A program made the translations under genes and the position numbers. Below the pieces are notes generated by a model, which did not search any database, had not been told where the DNA came from, and worked only from the letters and a program-made list of their open reading frames with translations. Positions 24,173 to 36,416 of a DNA stretch of 64,000 nucleotides are shown here, piece by piece; the stretch's first letter is position 1; each line of letters begins with the position of its first letter. The stretch comes from Dendrophyllia cribrosa (lineage: Eukaryota > Cnidaria > Anthozoa > Scleractinia > Dendrophylliidae), in assembly GCA_024195265.1 (NCBI GenBank), contig JAJLRJ010000010.1, forward strand, positions 23,329,454 to 23,393,453, read 5' to 3'.

Positions 24173-24541
24173 GGCTCATTAGCGCTTTTGCCATCCAGCA
24201 ATTTCACAGGTTTTTTTTAGCTGATATTTCCTTAAACATTTATGCAAAGAGCTAAACATTGTGTAGATTACTAAGTTTGTTAAACAAGTTGTATCAACTT
24301 TTGAAGTCAATTCGTATTTAGTACGTTGCCTTCTCTGCGTAAATTCGTATCCTATCCTATAGCTCATTGGCGCTTTTGCCATCCAGCAATGTCACAATTT
24401 TTTACAGGTGATATTTCCTTAAACATTTATACAAAGAGCTAAACATTGTGTAGATTACTATCTAAGTGTAACGAGCTGTATCAACTTTTGAAGTCAATTC
24501 GTATTTAGTACGTTGCCTTCTCTGCGTAAATTCATATCCTA
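24173..24541. repeat. ~188-bp tandem duplication
   Basis: Two direct copies of a unit running GCGCTTTTGCCATCCAGCAA through GCCTTCTCTGCGTAAATTC, at about 24181-24355 and 24370-24541. They differ by a few substitutions and small indels. Non-coding. Confidence 0.85.
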
Positions 24542-24875
24542 ATGAAACAGAATGCAAACAATGACATCATCAAAGATTCGCCTAATATTAAAATATTGAT
24601 CAAAGTACCTTTGTTTTATTGTAAAAATGCACAAGGAGTACCAAAAAGAAAATCAACCTCGAAGAAGGATATTAACCATAATCAGGTTTTAGCCTTTTCT
24701 ACATCAACATCTACATTTATTAAGTTGGTAAAATCTTTTACAGACATCGCACCAACTAATAAAAGAAACGATCATAAAATATGCATAATACTCGGATAAA
24801 GTTAATAAATAAATTCTGGTAATACATATGTAAAAATAAGTGAATCATAACATAGAATAAAAAAAGTATAAACAT

Positions 24876-25125
24876 CTAGTGATTCTTAGCTAGGTAGGGG
24901 AGTAATTTAGAGTTAAAGACAGCCAAGTAGTTTAATTCAACTATTTCCACGGGTAGCTTATTCCATAGTCTTTTGTTCCTGGGGAAGTAGGAATAAAAAT
25001 AAATGTTCTTTGTCGCTTTATCTTGCCTATATCTATAACGATGACTCCCTCGAGTTCTAACTTCAGAATGGGGTTGTAGATAGCTATTTACATCGATACG
25101 GACACAAAGGAAAAACTTAAAAGGA
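24876..25125 (-). pseudogene. LINE reverse-transcriptase C-terminal fragment
   Basis: Read on the minus strand, the sequence gives KFFLCVRIDVNSYLQPHSEV, a basic RTRGSHRYRYRQDKATK stretch, and RLWNKLPVEIVELNYLAVF before a stop at 24876. WNxLP and the preceding Arg-rich run are typical of the C-terminus of CR1/L2/Jockey-type LINE proteins. No reverse-transcriptase core is attached, so this is a 5'-truncated relic. Confidence 0.65.
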
Positions 25126-25619
25126 TTTGCTCAGCTTATCTTTCTATAATCCATTTCCATTTTAGGCCACTGATCGGAAGTTAAAGCAATTAGTCATAGA
25201 TTGAACGACAGACAACGGTCGATGGAATTAAATTATCTCTTTCAAACCTGCGTGGCCTGTCCGTATTTACACGATCGATGAAATCATATATCTTTTTTTT
25301 TCAAAACGCTCTTTATTTCTGCAATCTTTTTTAGTGCCGATGTTGAACGGCGCCGCTTATTTCCCTTTCGTAAACGGTCGATGCCATCATTAGCATTCAT
25401 TAGTAACCAAGCCTTTTGTAATGGTCGATTCTATTTCTCTCTAGTTTATGCCTGGATTGGGACGAAAGTAGACTATCGTTATTAGATAAAATTGGGCCTA
25501 GGTAAAGCGATTATTAGATCTAAGCTAGATTCGCGGTTAGGTAGGATTTAGGGTTGGGGTGACCCGTTATTGATATATATTAAGAAAAGCACCTTTTATA
25601 ATTAACTTTTTCCGGGGTT

Positions 25620-25700
25620 TGCCGGATCAACCCAGTGGTCTAGTGGCGAAGGAGAGAAGTTTGCATGCAGAGGTTCCGAGTTCGATTCTAGGTAATTAAT
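25620..25700 (+). mobile_element. tRNA-like SINE head
   Basis: ACCCAGTGGTCTAGTGGCGA resembles a polymerase III A box and GTTCCGAGTTCGATTCTAGG a B box. It is too degenerate for a functional tRNA and is followed by unrelated sequence. Confidence 0.45.
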
Positions 25701-25769
25701 TGCATTTTTCTTTTTCTGATAGAAAAAATAATTCTGGCACCGACCGTCTACGAAATATATATTATACTT

Positions 25770-25906
25770 CATGGGCAGTGCGCGCGTACGGCGTTTACGC
25801 ACGAGTTGGTGATGTATCAGAAATCGAACGAGTGAGCGCAGCGAACGAGTGAGATTTCTGATACAAACCAACGAGTGCGTAAATGCCGTACAAAGCACTG
25901 CCCATG
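25770..25906. repeat. Hairpin-forming inverted repeat
   Basis: CATGGGCAGTGCGCGCGTAC...CACGAGTTGG pairs with CCAACGAGTGCG...GCACTGCCCATG; inner arms ATCAGAAATC / GATTTCTGAT flank a loop with GAGTGAGCGCAGCGAACGAG. Probably a small foldback element. Confidence 0.7.
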
Positions 25907-26058
25907 CTGTAATTTGTTTATTTTATACAAACTGAGATTTTATGCCAAGGAATGTTTTATTTATTTTTGTCTCGAAAATAAACAGCTCTGAATAAATTAC
26001 TTTGACCGGCAGAGTCTCAAACAATCAAGTAGTGAGAATACAATAATAATTAAGCTTA

Positions 26059-27305
26059 TAAATTGTACAGAATCGATCGGAAATCATAAAGAATGTTCAC
26101 CTCCTCGTCGCTTAAAGCTTCGGCTGCATTTGATCTGTTTACTTTGCCTTCTTTTTTCAGTTGTTTGCTTCGAGTTTCCAGACATTTTCTTGCTTGTTCA
26201 AACGCTCTGTCTTCAATAATGCTCACAGGGTATTTACTTTCTTTCAAATGCCGGTTGAAACTCGAAATCAATCCTCGAAGGCTAAAAGGCTCGTAGTCTT
26301 CGCCGTCTTTTCTTTTAACAGTAAATTCGCATACGTACTTGTTGAGTTCTTCTGGTTGAATTTCTTGTTGTTGTTGTTTCCGTTTCGCTCTTCTCTTTTA
26401 AGGTCGGCACACACGAGGGGACCAGTCCCAGGGACCGGTCGCAGGGACGACTGGTCCCCTGTCGGAGTTTACACGATGGGACGAGTCGCGGTGACCAGTC
26501 CCTTGAAGGGTTTACACGCTGGGACCTGTTTCACAACAAGATAGCAGCATTTATGACGATTTTTAAAAAAGAATATCGCTTTATGGAGATGAAAAAAAGA
26601 GCAATTTTCAACAGAGAAACCAAATTTACTAATTAAAATTAACCGCTAAAAGTGTATCAGTCAGCTCTGATCATTTCTGGACGAACTGTGTTCACCATGG
26701 AGTGTTGACAGTGTTCGTAATCTCCTATTTCGACCATATTTCGATAAAGGCTTTTCTTTAGGTGTTGTATATTGCTGCATAGAACCTGAAAAAAAAAAAC
26801 AACAACAACACTTTCACGTCCCTCAGCCGCCATCTTGAAACGGAGAACGTACAGAATTATGGGAGCTTAAAATGCTGATCAGCGATTGGTTCATTTTCAT
26901 TTCGTCGCAGGGACTCGTCCCACGAACTGTTCACACGAAGGGATCAAGCAAAATTTGAGGGGACCAGTCCCTGGGACTGGTCCCACGAATTCATTTGTGG
27001 AATTCGAATTCGAATTCGAATTCGAATGAATTTGTGGGACCAGTTGCGGGGACCAAAATTCAGTCCCTGCGACTAGATTTTTGCCGAAAATTAGCAGTTC
27101 ACACGGAGGGATTTGGTCCCCGGGACTAGTCGCAGGGACTAGTCCCCTCGTGTGTCCCGACCTTTAAGAATACGGTTAGTAGATTAACATCTCTTCGCGT
27201 TTTCGCTCGAGTGTTTTTGTTTTCCTGGTCTTGAATGTATTCTTCAATTGGTTTGCCCAAGGACATAAATCCGGAACTTTCTGTCATCTCTTGAGTTTTG
27301 AATAA
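26059..27305 (-). pseudogene. KIAA1958/Crypton-like gene fragment split by a MITE
   Basis: The upstream part (about 27295-27167) reads MTESSGFMSLGKPIEEYIQD then NKNTRAKTRRDVNLL. The downstream part (about 26390-26059) reads QPEELNKYVCEFTVKRKDG, DYEPFSLRGLISSFNRHL and NRSNAAEALSDEEVNILYD. This order matches the N-terminal portion of animal proteins derived from Crypton tyrosine recombinases (KIAA1958/ZMYM/QRICH1 type). A 763-bp inverted-repeat element separates the parts. Removing it and one TTA leaves the two frames offset by one base, so a frameshift exists as well. The recombinase catalytic region is absent. It is a relic. Confidence 0.65.
26401..27163. mobile_element. 763-bp MITE inside the Crypton-like ORF, TTA duplication
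   Basis: The ends are inverted: AGGTCGGCACACACGAGGGG and CCCCTCGTGTGTCCCGACCT, with TTA at 26398-26400 and 27164-27166. Subterminal GGGACCAGTCCC / GGGACTGGTCCC motifs repeat many times. The middle holds a GAATTC-rich palindrome (26985-27045). No transposase. The 3-bp duplication and style match 18915-19228 and 32313-32644. Confidence 0.85.
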
Positions 27306-27781
27306 AGAATTAAAAGTTCAAGCAAATATTTTTGTGAATGAAAAGGCTAGCGCCAGCGACAGTACAAGCGCCTTTGAAAATACTGATATGTTTTGACAGG
27401 TGCTTTGTGATTGGACGAAACGCTTTTCTCACGTGTGAGAAAGTCGTTTCGCCATTCTGATTGGTTGCGAAAATTCCCGAACGGGGTTTTCACGCGCGAA
27501 ATTCTATCAGAAAATCTCAGTATTTATAAAATAAAGGGAAATTTGCAACGGCGCCTTACAAACAGAAAGAGTAACTGTATCGAAAAAGGCACGTTTACAA
27601 ATGAAAGAGCCGTCTCCGTCTACAATGACCATTCCAGGTGTACTTCTGAATCTTACACAAAAATGTACACTTAACAACCTCGATTAGCTAAACATGTGAG
27701 TGGCGTATCTACTCGCGTGAATTAAGGCATGGCTCCTCGTGTAATACTGGGTTTCATCATTTTTTCTAGCTTTATTCAGCG

Positions 27782-28054
27782 CATATAGTTAATAGAACAA
27801 ACTGGTTATGAAGCTCAACAAATTTCAAAAAGAGTGTACAAAGCTGCTTTGTTTTATGTTGAACGAACCATGACCCTGCACATTGTTTTGTTTAACGTGT
27901 GAGCCCAAATGTTTCTACTGGTCAGTTGCCCATGTGCATTTCAATACCTTTTGTGTTTTGTGCAGGGTCAAGGCAAACGAACAAAAGAAATGGAGAACAA
28001 AAACATAACAAAGGACTGATTGAGTTTCATAACCGGTTTGTTCTATTAACTATG
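27782..28054. mobile_element. 273-bp P-element-like MITE with 7-bp target duplication
   Basis: The left end CATATAGTTAATAGAACAAA continues to CTGGTTATGAA; the right end mirrors it, closing with CTATTAACTATG. Both flanks are TTCAGCG (27775-27781 and 28055-28061). Subterminal GACCCTGCACA and its complement TGTGCAGGGTC lie at about 27873 and 27962; the same motif sits near both ends of the 6-kb P-like element at 57395-63447. It is presumably mobilised by that kind of transposase. Confidence 0.88.
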
Positions 28055-28061
28055 TTCAGCG

Positions 28062-29419
28062 TCCCCTGATATTTTATCTTATAACCATGCATTAAGAAAC
28101 AAAACCATTTTTGGATGGTACTCTTGGTCTGTTGGGGTCACATGACCAACCACGCCCTAAATTATGCAAAATTTAGAATTTTCAGATTACGGCATGAAAA
28201 TACAATTAAAAGCTCCCGTTTTTCCTTCCAAAGTCTTTAATTTACAGATTAATACGTCAAATTAAACGAGGAATTTCGAAGACTCTTGTTGCTACATAAT
28301 TATTCATTTTTTCCTCTAGTCCCAGTCCCTCTCTAAAATTAAAACGTTATAGTTTACAGAAATCAAATAACTTTGGAAAATCCCGATTAGTTCCATGAAC
28401 CTTGTGCTAATGGTCATTGATAGAAAACAAATTAAGTAGAAAAAATATTTTTCCAATATCTCGTAAATTTGGATCGAAAAAAAATTGCTAAAAATTGGGC
28501 GTGGCGGGTCACGTGACGTAGCAAGTCCATTCATGTAAGCGAAAAATTTTGTTAACATATACAGCCTCTTAGAAAGTTTAAAGTCAGTCAGTCAAATATG
28601 TTTAAAAGTAAACCACCCCCCTTTAAGTCAAACGAGACTCATTCCTTAATTCACCCGAGTAGCGAAGGGACGCGGGGGGCCCGGGAACCCCTTTACCTTT
28701 TCAGTTTTTCACTTCGCTTCCCCCCCCCTACGATGGAGTGTGGATCCGTCATTGCATATTTAGTTGGTGTGAATGGGCTATAGCTATTAGTTGCGTGTGT
28801 AACTGTTGTTTTTAACTTCGTTTATAACTAGACTTCTTTTATCACGTGATTAATAAAGCTTGTTGTTATCAGTATCCTTTGCAGGCTGTGATTTATATAC
28901 GAGGCGGTGAATAGAGAAATGCAAATCCGCCAATCCGTTACATTTTGATAGTCAAATCCGTCGATCGACAAAAAATATATATTTTCGTTTGGGAATCGGT
29001 ACATTTTTGGGGAACTTTTCAGATGTAATAAAATTCACCTGACCTGAATTCTTGCAAATGCAGTGTATGGTAATATTTGTTATAGAAACAAGGTCTTCTG
29101 GAAGAGCATTTATGGTTAGCACATATCGTCTTCAGTAGCTGTTCGTTTATTCTTTACACACATTATAGTAAAGTTCGGCGACAACCGGTTGCTATTGTAA
29201 CGAGATATGACGTCATAAGTAGCATGAGGTCAAGCCATTTTTGAATAAAAATGCGTGTTTTTCACCTTTTTTTCGGTAAAAAAAAATGTATAAAACTCTA
29301 CCAAAAGCAGGAAAATGCCTTACTGTATCTAGCAAAAATTATTTGTACATTTTGCATTTTTCTGTAAAATCCAAGGTAGCGGCCATCTTAGCGGGCATTT
29401 TGGATGACGTCACGGTTCC
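28062..29419. other. Non-coding stretch, no gene seen
   Basis: AT-rich DNA with no exon I can support. Short ORFs at 28316-28558 (-) and 28598-28783 (+) lack recognisable features. 28660-28730 is locally GC-rich (GGGACGCGGGGGGCCCGGG) and may be the remnant of a CCCGGG-ended element, but I found no partner end. Confidence 0.4.
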
Positions 29420-29423
29420 CCAG

Positions 29424-30318
29424 CAGCTAGGGCTAGACAGATTCTACTCAAAAATTGTTCAAAAGTTGTTAAAAAATATCCCCAAAAGTTGCTCAAAAGT
29501 TCCTTAAAATAGAGAAAGTTGCTTAAAAAAATTTGAAAAGGTGCTTGCTGACATAATCACTCTAATTATGCACTGTAACTCTTTCCTTGTTTATTAATTT
29601 CTAAATCGTAAAGTGACCTCAATGAATTACAAAACACGGCCTAATAAACAAGAGACATGCTGCTGACATAGCAAATAATACATGTTGCGGTCAAATTTGA
29701 GTATTTGTCTTTCCTTCAAATTCATCTGTTCTATTATTTCAATGTATGCAAATTAATGGTGATATACACCTTATTTCAAAATAGCGGGCAATTTATTATT
29801 CTTTTGTATGCATTTCAAATAGCCCTCTTTGCCTCATTTTCGCGTGAAAATTCTGTTGTATTTTGCACATGCTGACGAGGCAACAATGGCTAATTAACAT
29901 ACATATAAAAAAATAATAAATTGGCCACCATTTTGGAATAAGGTGTATGAAGTTTCAATAACAGAACGGAAAAAAGTAACTGATCTAATCACAGGATACC
30001 CAGGAATATTAACTAGGATACCCATTCTGGAAATGGAGTAATATCAGGCACATCCATATTTGGAATCTATTAACACCTGATACCCAACTGATCAAAAAGG
30101 CAGAGATTTTCTAGTGAAATTCCAAATAAAATGGGTTAAAATATCAATTACTTATGATTTTGGTTGAAAGGTATTGAAAATATGCCAAAAATATCAAACT
30201 TTTAGAAAAGATGCTGGGAAGTTGTTCACTCTCCGAAAAGTTGCTCAGAATCGAAAAAGTTGCTCAAAATCGTAAAAGTTGCTCAAAAGTTGCTGAGTTG
30301 ATCTGTCTAGGCCTACCA
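29424..30318. mobile_element. Element with AAGTTGCTCAAAA subterminal repeats, nested MITE inside
   Basis: The left end has GCTAGGGCTAGACAGAT followed by AAAAGTTGTT / AAAAGTTGCTCAAAAG units. The right end has the same units as AAGTTGCTCAAAATCG repeats, then ATCTGTCTAGGCCTACCAGC, an inverted match to the left end. A second inverted-repeat element lies within (29762-29950). Arrays of short subterminal repeats are typical of hAT- and CACTA-like elements; no transposase is seen. Confidence 0.55.
29762..29950. mobile_element. Nested ~188-bp MITE
   Basis: The arms TACACCTTATTTCAAAATAG and the inverted CATTTTGGAATAAGGTGTA are followed inward by CAATTTATTATT / AATAATAAATTG. The likely target duplication is TA. 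Non-coding. Confidence 0.7.
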
Positions 30319-30438
30319 GCAGCGCCATAACCCACAATATTTACCTTATCTTGTAGAGTACATCACAAGCTATCTATTAGAGGTAGAATATTAACGATAT
30401 ATTGTAACATCGCAAAAACCCATGGGATGGGGTTGCAA

Positions 30439-30473
30439 CCCCCCCCCCCCCCCCCCCCCCCCCCCGCCCCCCC
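30439..30473. repeat. Poly-C run
   Basis: About 35 bases of C with one G interruption. Just downstream, 30590-30755 is an imperfect hairpin (arms with CTAGGTAAGCTAATCCTGAC and the complement of GTCAGCTTACTGTACCTAG). Confidence 0.9.
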
Positions 30474-30875
30474 GAGCACAAAAACGTGATATGAATCCGT
30501 TTTTATCTGCAAACATCCCCCGATTCCAGTGTTCCTGTTGCAGGTAAAATCCGCTCTCAGGTTGAATAAGCATTTAATATCGTTTAAATTTTTACCTAGA
30601 ATTCAATCTAGGTAAGCTAATCCTGACCCCAACACAAAGCTAACCGTCACCCCTAGTACAAAGATACATGTAACCAGTGGTGTTTACTTTGAGTTAGAGG
30701 TATAGCTTTGTGCTGGGGTTAGGGTCAGCTTACTGTACCTAGATTGAATACTAGGTGCACATTTAAACTAGATTGAATACTGATCTAACCTGAGACCGGA
30801 TTTTAACTGCGACATGCCCACTTACAGCTCCGGTTGATTCATAATTTACCAACTGAAAGCCTAATGGCGTTTATT

Positions 30876-33800
30876 CTATTTACAACGATCGAGCCGGTTT
30901 TCATCAAATCCAAGGTTTCCAAAGGAATCGAACTTTTTATAGTGTTTTTCTTGTGCCTTTCTGTGTAGTCTGTCGATGTAATCCTTCAGTCGTGCAATAA
31001 GTTGCTGGCCTTCATTTATGTCGATGTTGACCACACTTACGTCCCTTGTCATTTCGTAGGCCTTAAATGCTTCTGTGAAAACATCAGATAGATATGACAT
31101 TGATCAATCGTGTTGGTACTTTGCTAAATATTCCTTTCCGTTACGGAAATATATAGTATCGCCCTATTTTCTCTGTACCATAAGTTATAGATAGAGAACA
31201 ATGTTGATAAGGATTCTTAAGAGCCAATGTCTGAAATTTTCGAAAATCGGGCGTCACTCACAAAATTTCGGATTTCTTCATATATTGCCCAAAAAATCTC
31301 TATAGTGAAGTATTTTCAAAAATAACATTAAAAATTGTAACGGCGTTTTATTTTTTTCGAAAACGGGCAAAGTTTGAAAAACGGCAAATCGGCGGCCTTT
31401 CAGTTGTGAAACTGGCGAAAAATTACACATTTTCATCTCGCTCGTACAGAAAAACGCGATGCCATACATAAATAAAATGTGGCCACAACACAAACACGCT
31501 CTTATTCTTCACACTGCTGTTATTTACTTTGGATTAGCAGTTGAAATAAGAATATTTCGGCCGTTAGAAGAATCATGATTTCTTCCATTTTAAAAATTAG
31601 CAAATTTGAACCAATTTCAACGCCGTGGAAACCCAATTGGTACGTTGAGTTTGAAAACAAAATTAAGACAGTCTTGAAGCACAACTTCTGCTGTTTACTG
31701 TGGTGAAATATTTCTGGCGGCACTTTAAAAGTGCCCCGTCGAGAGACCAAAATGTGAAGGGTAGTTTGACACCAGGAGAACTATGTGACACGAACCTGAG
31801 CGCCGACACTACGCACAAAATGTTTATCGCTAAAAATAGTTCCTTTGAGATAGAGCCTTTTTCAGAATCGTAAAGACTTCAGAAGAACTTTATCTATCCT
31901 TTGCTAACTAAAAATGATATCTTTTAAGCAGTTTGTTGGGATACGGAGTAGAGACACGAAAATCGATCATGTTGTGCGACCTTACAAATAACAGCGATCA
32001 ACACTTACCCGCTTTTTCATCAGAAAATTAAACTGACCCGAACCTTGAATTGCGTTTATAATAAAGACAACCATGCACTCCGATCCATTATATTGCTGTG
32101 TTTGGAATATCGGAGCCTTGTAGATCATATCATAGCGTTATTTACTCCAAATTTGTTAAAACAACAGTCGCTAAATGACAGTTCGGAAGTTTCCCACAAT
32201 GTGTTGCAAAGAGATTGCGTGACGCGTAGCACGCTGGAATTTGTTGCGTGCTTTTGGTATCGGTCACGGAAAGAACATTGCCGTGGAAAAGGTTTGAGGT
32301 CAGTGTCATTTAAGCCCCATTTACACGAGCAATTTTTCCTTGACAAGTTTACTTGCCAATTTTTATTGCTCGTGTAGATGATTAACAAGTTTTCCTTTAC
32401 AATTTTCCATTGACAAGGTTTCCTTGTTCGTGTAGACGACGAGCAAGTTTTCCTTGATAAGTTTCGGTTGTGCCCGCAATGCCTAAATCTGTAATATCCT
32501 TGCCACATTTTCCTTGTTGTCCGTCTACACGAGCAAATTTCTGACTTGACAAGGAAAAATTGTCCACTATTCTCCATCTACACGAGCAATTTTTCCTTGT
32601 CAAGGAAAACTTGTCAAGGAAAAATTGCTCGTGTAAATGGGACTTTATAAAGTGGGCTGGGGGTCCTTTAGTTGTAGAACTTGAGGCTCTAGTGGGGTCC
32701 GAGTGCATGCCTTCTATATTGATTTTTGACGTCGGGAGGCTCGAAAGTGCTTTTTACATCATTCAATACAAGATATTTTCGAAAACAAAAGTGAAATTCA
32801 AAGATATTTTTTTCTTTTTAGCCACTATTGCACCCGCTTTCCGTTAATAGTTCATCAGAAAATTAAACTAACCCGAGCCTTGAATTGCGTTTATGATAAA
32901 GCAAATCATGCACTCCATTGTTGTAAATAAATTCCTACACAGCAAAAGTAGAGAAAAAAAATCGTTCACAGCGAGCGAAAGAAAAGTTTGGAATAATCTC
33001 GAAAAAAAATTCTTGCACAGCTTCTAGGCGGAAAACAAATCATGCATCACACAAGGCTTCTTCTTCAATCTTGTTACAAGAGAAAATAAAACTGTAAAAG
33101 TGGTTAGCAATCTTGCATTACATTGGCCCTTCATTTTCTAGCTTTACAAGGGCAACTATCCTCAAAATCTTCAAGGAGGGCCAACGATGGCGCTTTTTTC
33201 TTCACTGCCGGGCACGGGCACGACGCACTTCTTTTGTAACTACATCCGGGTCGACCTTCCTGTCTGTGGATTGACCAATAGTAAATTTAGCCTCCAGGTA
33301 GGCTTTTTGCTTTTCATTGAATTGGTAGCAAGGGCTGTTCCATTTCCTTTAGCGCCCAGCCCGCCTTGAGGCTTTGGCCTTTGTTTGAGCTGCTAACTGA
33401 GCTTGAAAGAAAGGAAGAAGTGCAACGCTTTCGCTGAGGAGGGTGGCGTACTGTTGTTTGGCCAGGTTCATTAGGGTGTGCCTCTCCGGTGACCTGGAGC
33501 AGGCTCCTAATGACAGATGGCGTTACAGGTCGGACGGCCGTTGAAACACTTTGATGCAGCCCCCGGGAGGTACTAGCCTGCGAGCAAGGCTCTCGTTCTT
33601 AGGGGTTGGGAGGAAGGGGTTTGGGGGGCCTCCTCCCCTCCCAAACCGCGAACCCGGTCCCGACCCCGAGAGCTTGCTCGCAGGCTAGGGGGGTACTCGG
33701 ATATGTCTTGGCTGGGTATGTGCCGCCCGGGTCTCCAAATTTAGACCCCGTTTTAGAAAGAGTTTGCACTCAAAATGTTACCCCATTCTAAAAATAGGTC

Positions 33801-34347
33801 AATTTTTAACACTCTGATTCTAGAAAAATGATACGGAAAATGATATGCGATCTCGGATGGCAGAGCCTCGAAGCTCGCTGGGCTGTCAGCCGCCTATCCC
33901 TGATTGTCCACGGCCTTGTGGACGTTGAAAGTCAGATTCTGGTTAGGAGTACAAGTGGGCGGGTAACTAGACAATCCCAAGGTCAACACCACTTCTGGAA
34001 TATCCTGCGCAGTATTTAATTTAGATTTCGTAGAAATTGCGTAACTTTCAATAGCCCATTTTTTAAAAAAGTTATTTCTTTGTTTGTTCGACTTATACAT
34101 CAAAATACGACAATTCTGCTTCCACACAAATCAGCAACAGCTTTGATTTCAAACAGAAGATAAAGACGATAAAGTCACGATCTACAATTTCTTTATTCAC
34201 CATCTTATGAAGCTTTCGTGCGTTCGAAATATTATATCTCGTTCTAGGAAATGTCTCTAAAATGGATACCCGTTTGTTCTAGACCAGGAGTCCCAAAATT
34301 ACGACCCCGTTAGGCGGCACATACCCGTATAGGTATTTTTGGGAAAT

Positions 34348-34388
<41 letters not shown>

Positions 34389-36385
34389 GATGCAGCCTTC
34401 CTGTGGGTATGAAAATACATTTGATGTTGGACGTTCAGGACTGTTTTCCTTGTCATCGGACGTGGCTGTGACTGTAACTTGCGGTGGAGATGTCACAGAA
34501 ACAGCTTTAAACCCACCAGCCGAAAACAAAACTGACAGCCAGCTGTAGCTCACATCTGTAATAGTATCACTATTCTCAGATACTTTTGCTTGCTTTTGAG
34601 ACGTCAATATAAAGTCGTATTGACGTCTCAAAAATCTAGACAAAACTAATTTCGATTTTAAGGCGCGCGTTAATACTGCATTATATTGACGGCGTTGGAA
34701 GAAAATATATTCCGTACTGGGCTCCGTCCCCGGGGCTCCGCCGCTTCGCGACTCCGCCCAATACGGAATATATTTTCTCCCAACTAGCCGTCAATATAAT
34801 GCAGTATTGCAATTGACACCTCAAAATCGAAATTAGTTTATAAGAGTATTGAAAACATAACTTCGTAGCAGAATAAAGGCGGTGTGTTATAGCAAAAGAG
34901 CCGGCAAGGGGCGTAGTGAGAGGGTGACACCCCCCCCCCCCCCCCCCCCATAAATGACTTGTATATTTATCTACCAAATATACCTGAAAGACGATTTGAA
35001 CATTAATTAAAATTGTACCAAAACGAAGGAAACAGACTTTATACATTTATACATTTCCTAAAACGGACGTTACTCCTGTGACTTTTCCACGGCAATTATT
35101 AAATGTTCTTTCCTTGCCCGATACCATAAGCACGCAGTGCTACGCGTCACGCAATCTCTTTGCAACACATTGTGGGAAACTTCCGAACTGTCATTTAGCG
35201 ACTGTTGTTTTAACAAATTTGGAGTAAATAACGCTATGATATGATCTACAAGGCTCAGATATTCCAAACACAGCAATATAATGGATCGGAGTGCAGGATT
35301 GTCTTTATTATAAACGCAATTCAAGGTTCGGGTCAGTTTAATTTTCTGATGAAAAAGCGGGTAAGTGTTGATCGCTGTTATTTGTAAGGTCGCACAACAT
35401 GATCGATTTTCGTGTCTCTACTCCGTATCCCAACAAACTGCTTAAAAGATATCATTTTTAGTTAGCAAAGTATAGATAAAGTTCTTCTGAAGTCTTTACG
35501 ATTCTGAAAAAGGCTCTATCTCAAAGGAACTATTTTTAGCGATAAACATTTGGTGCGTAGTGGCGGCGCTCAGGTTCGTGTCACAAGTTCTCCTGGTGTC
35601 AAACTACCCTTCACAATTGGTCTCTCGACGGGGCACTTTTAAAGTGCCGCCAGAAATATTTCACCACAGTAAACAACAGAAGTTGTGCTTCAAGACCGTC
35701 TTAATTTTGTTTTCAAACTCAACGTACCAATTGGGTTTCCACGGCGTTGAAATTGGTTCAAATTTGCTAATTTTTAAAATGGAAGAAATCATGATTCTTC
35801 TAACGGCCGAAATATTCTTATTTCAACTGCTAATCCAAAGTAAATAACAGTAGTGTGAAGAACAAGAGCGTGTTTGTGTTGTGGCAACATTTTATTTATA
35901 TATGGCATCGCGTTTTTCTGTACGAGCGAGATGAAAATGTGTAATTTTTCGCCAGTTTCACAACTGAAAGGCCGCCGATTTGCCGTTTTTCAAACTTTGC
36001 CCGTTTTCGAAAAAAATAAAACGCCGTTACTTTTACGTTATTTTTGAAAATACTTTACTATAGAGATTATTTGGGCAAAATATGAAGAAATCCGAAATTT
36101 TGTGAGTGACGCCCGATTTTCGAAAATTTCAGACATTGGCTCTTAACCGCCTTAACTGCGGTTAAGAATCTAAAAACATGCATCTTCTAATCATAGAATA
36201 ACTTGAGAAAGACGGCTGAATTGTTGTCTCAATACACCCAATGTAAGTACAGTCTGGCCAATCGAAAATCGAGAAATTAGATTGCAATTACCGTTAATCA
36301 TTAACGGGGACGTCTAGCGTCTTTTGGATGATTACAAATGGTGGGGATTGAACGTAACCACGGGGGAGAAGGAAGGGGGGTGTGT

Positions 36386-36416
<31 letters not shown>

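Larger units (their letters stand above)
31221..36142. mobile_element. 4.9-kb element with ~1.1-kb inverted termini and TTAA duplication
   Basis: The terminal arms (31221 to ~32300 and ~35060 to 36142) are near-identical inverted copies starting GAGCCAATGTCTGAAATTTT. Each is bordered by TTAA (31217-31220 and 36143-36146). It fills most of the last intron of the glutamate-receptor-like gene. Between the arms lie later insertions: a Harbinger-like MITE (32313-32644), a CCCGGG-ended MITE with another hairpin inside it (33562-34389), and a GC-rich foldback. 32850-32925 repeats part of the arm directly. Each arm holds a 76-95-codon ORF, but no transposase is seen, so it needs help in trans if it moves at all. 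Confidence 0.85.

Noticed and set aside
32045..32577. ORFs of 110 and 150 aa as genes
   Set aside because: They run through the arm of the 4.9-kb element and a MITE; openness follows from repeat composition and they occur on both strands.
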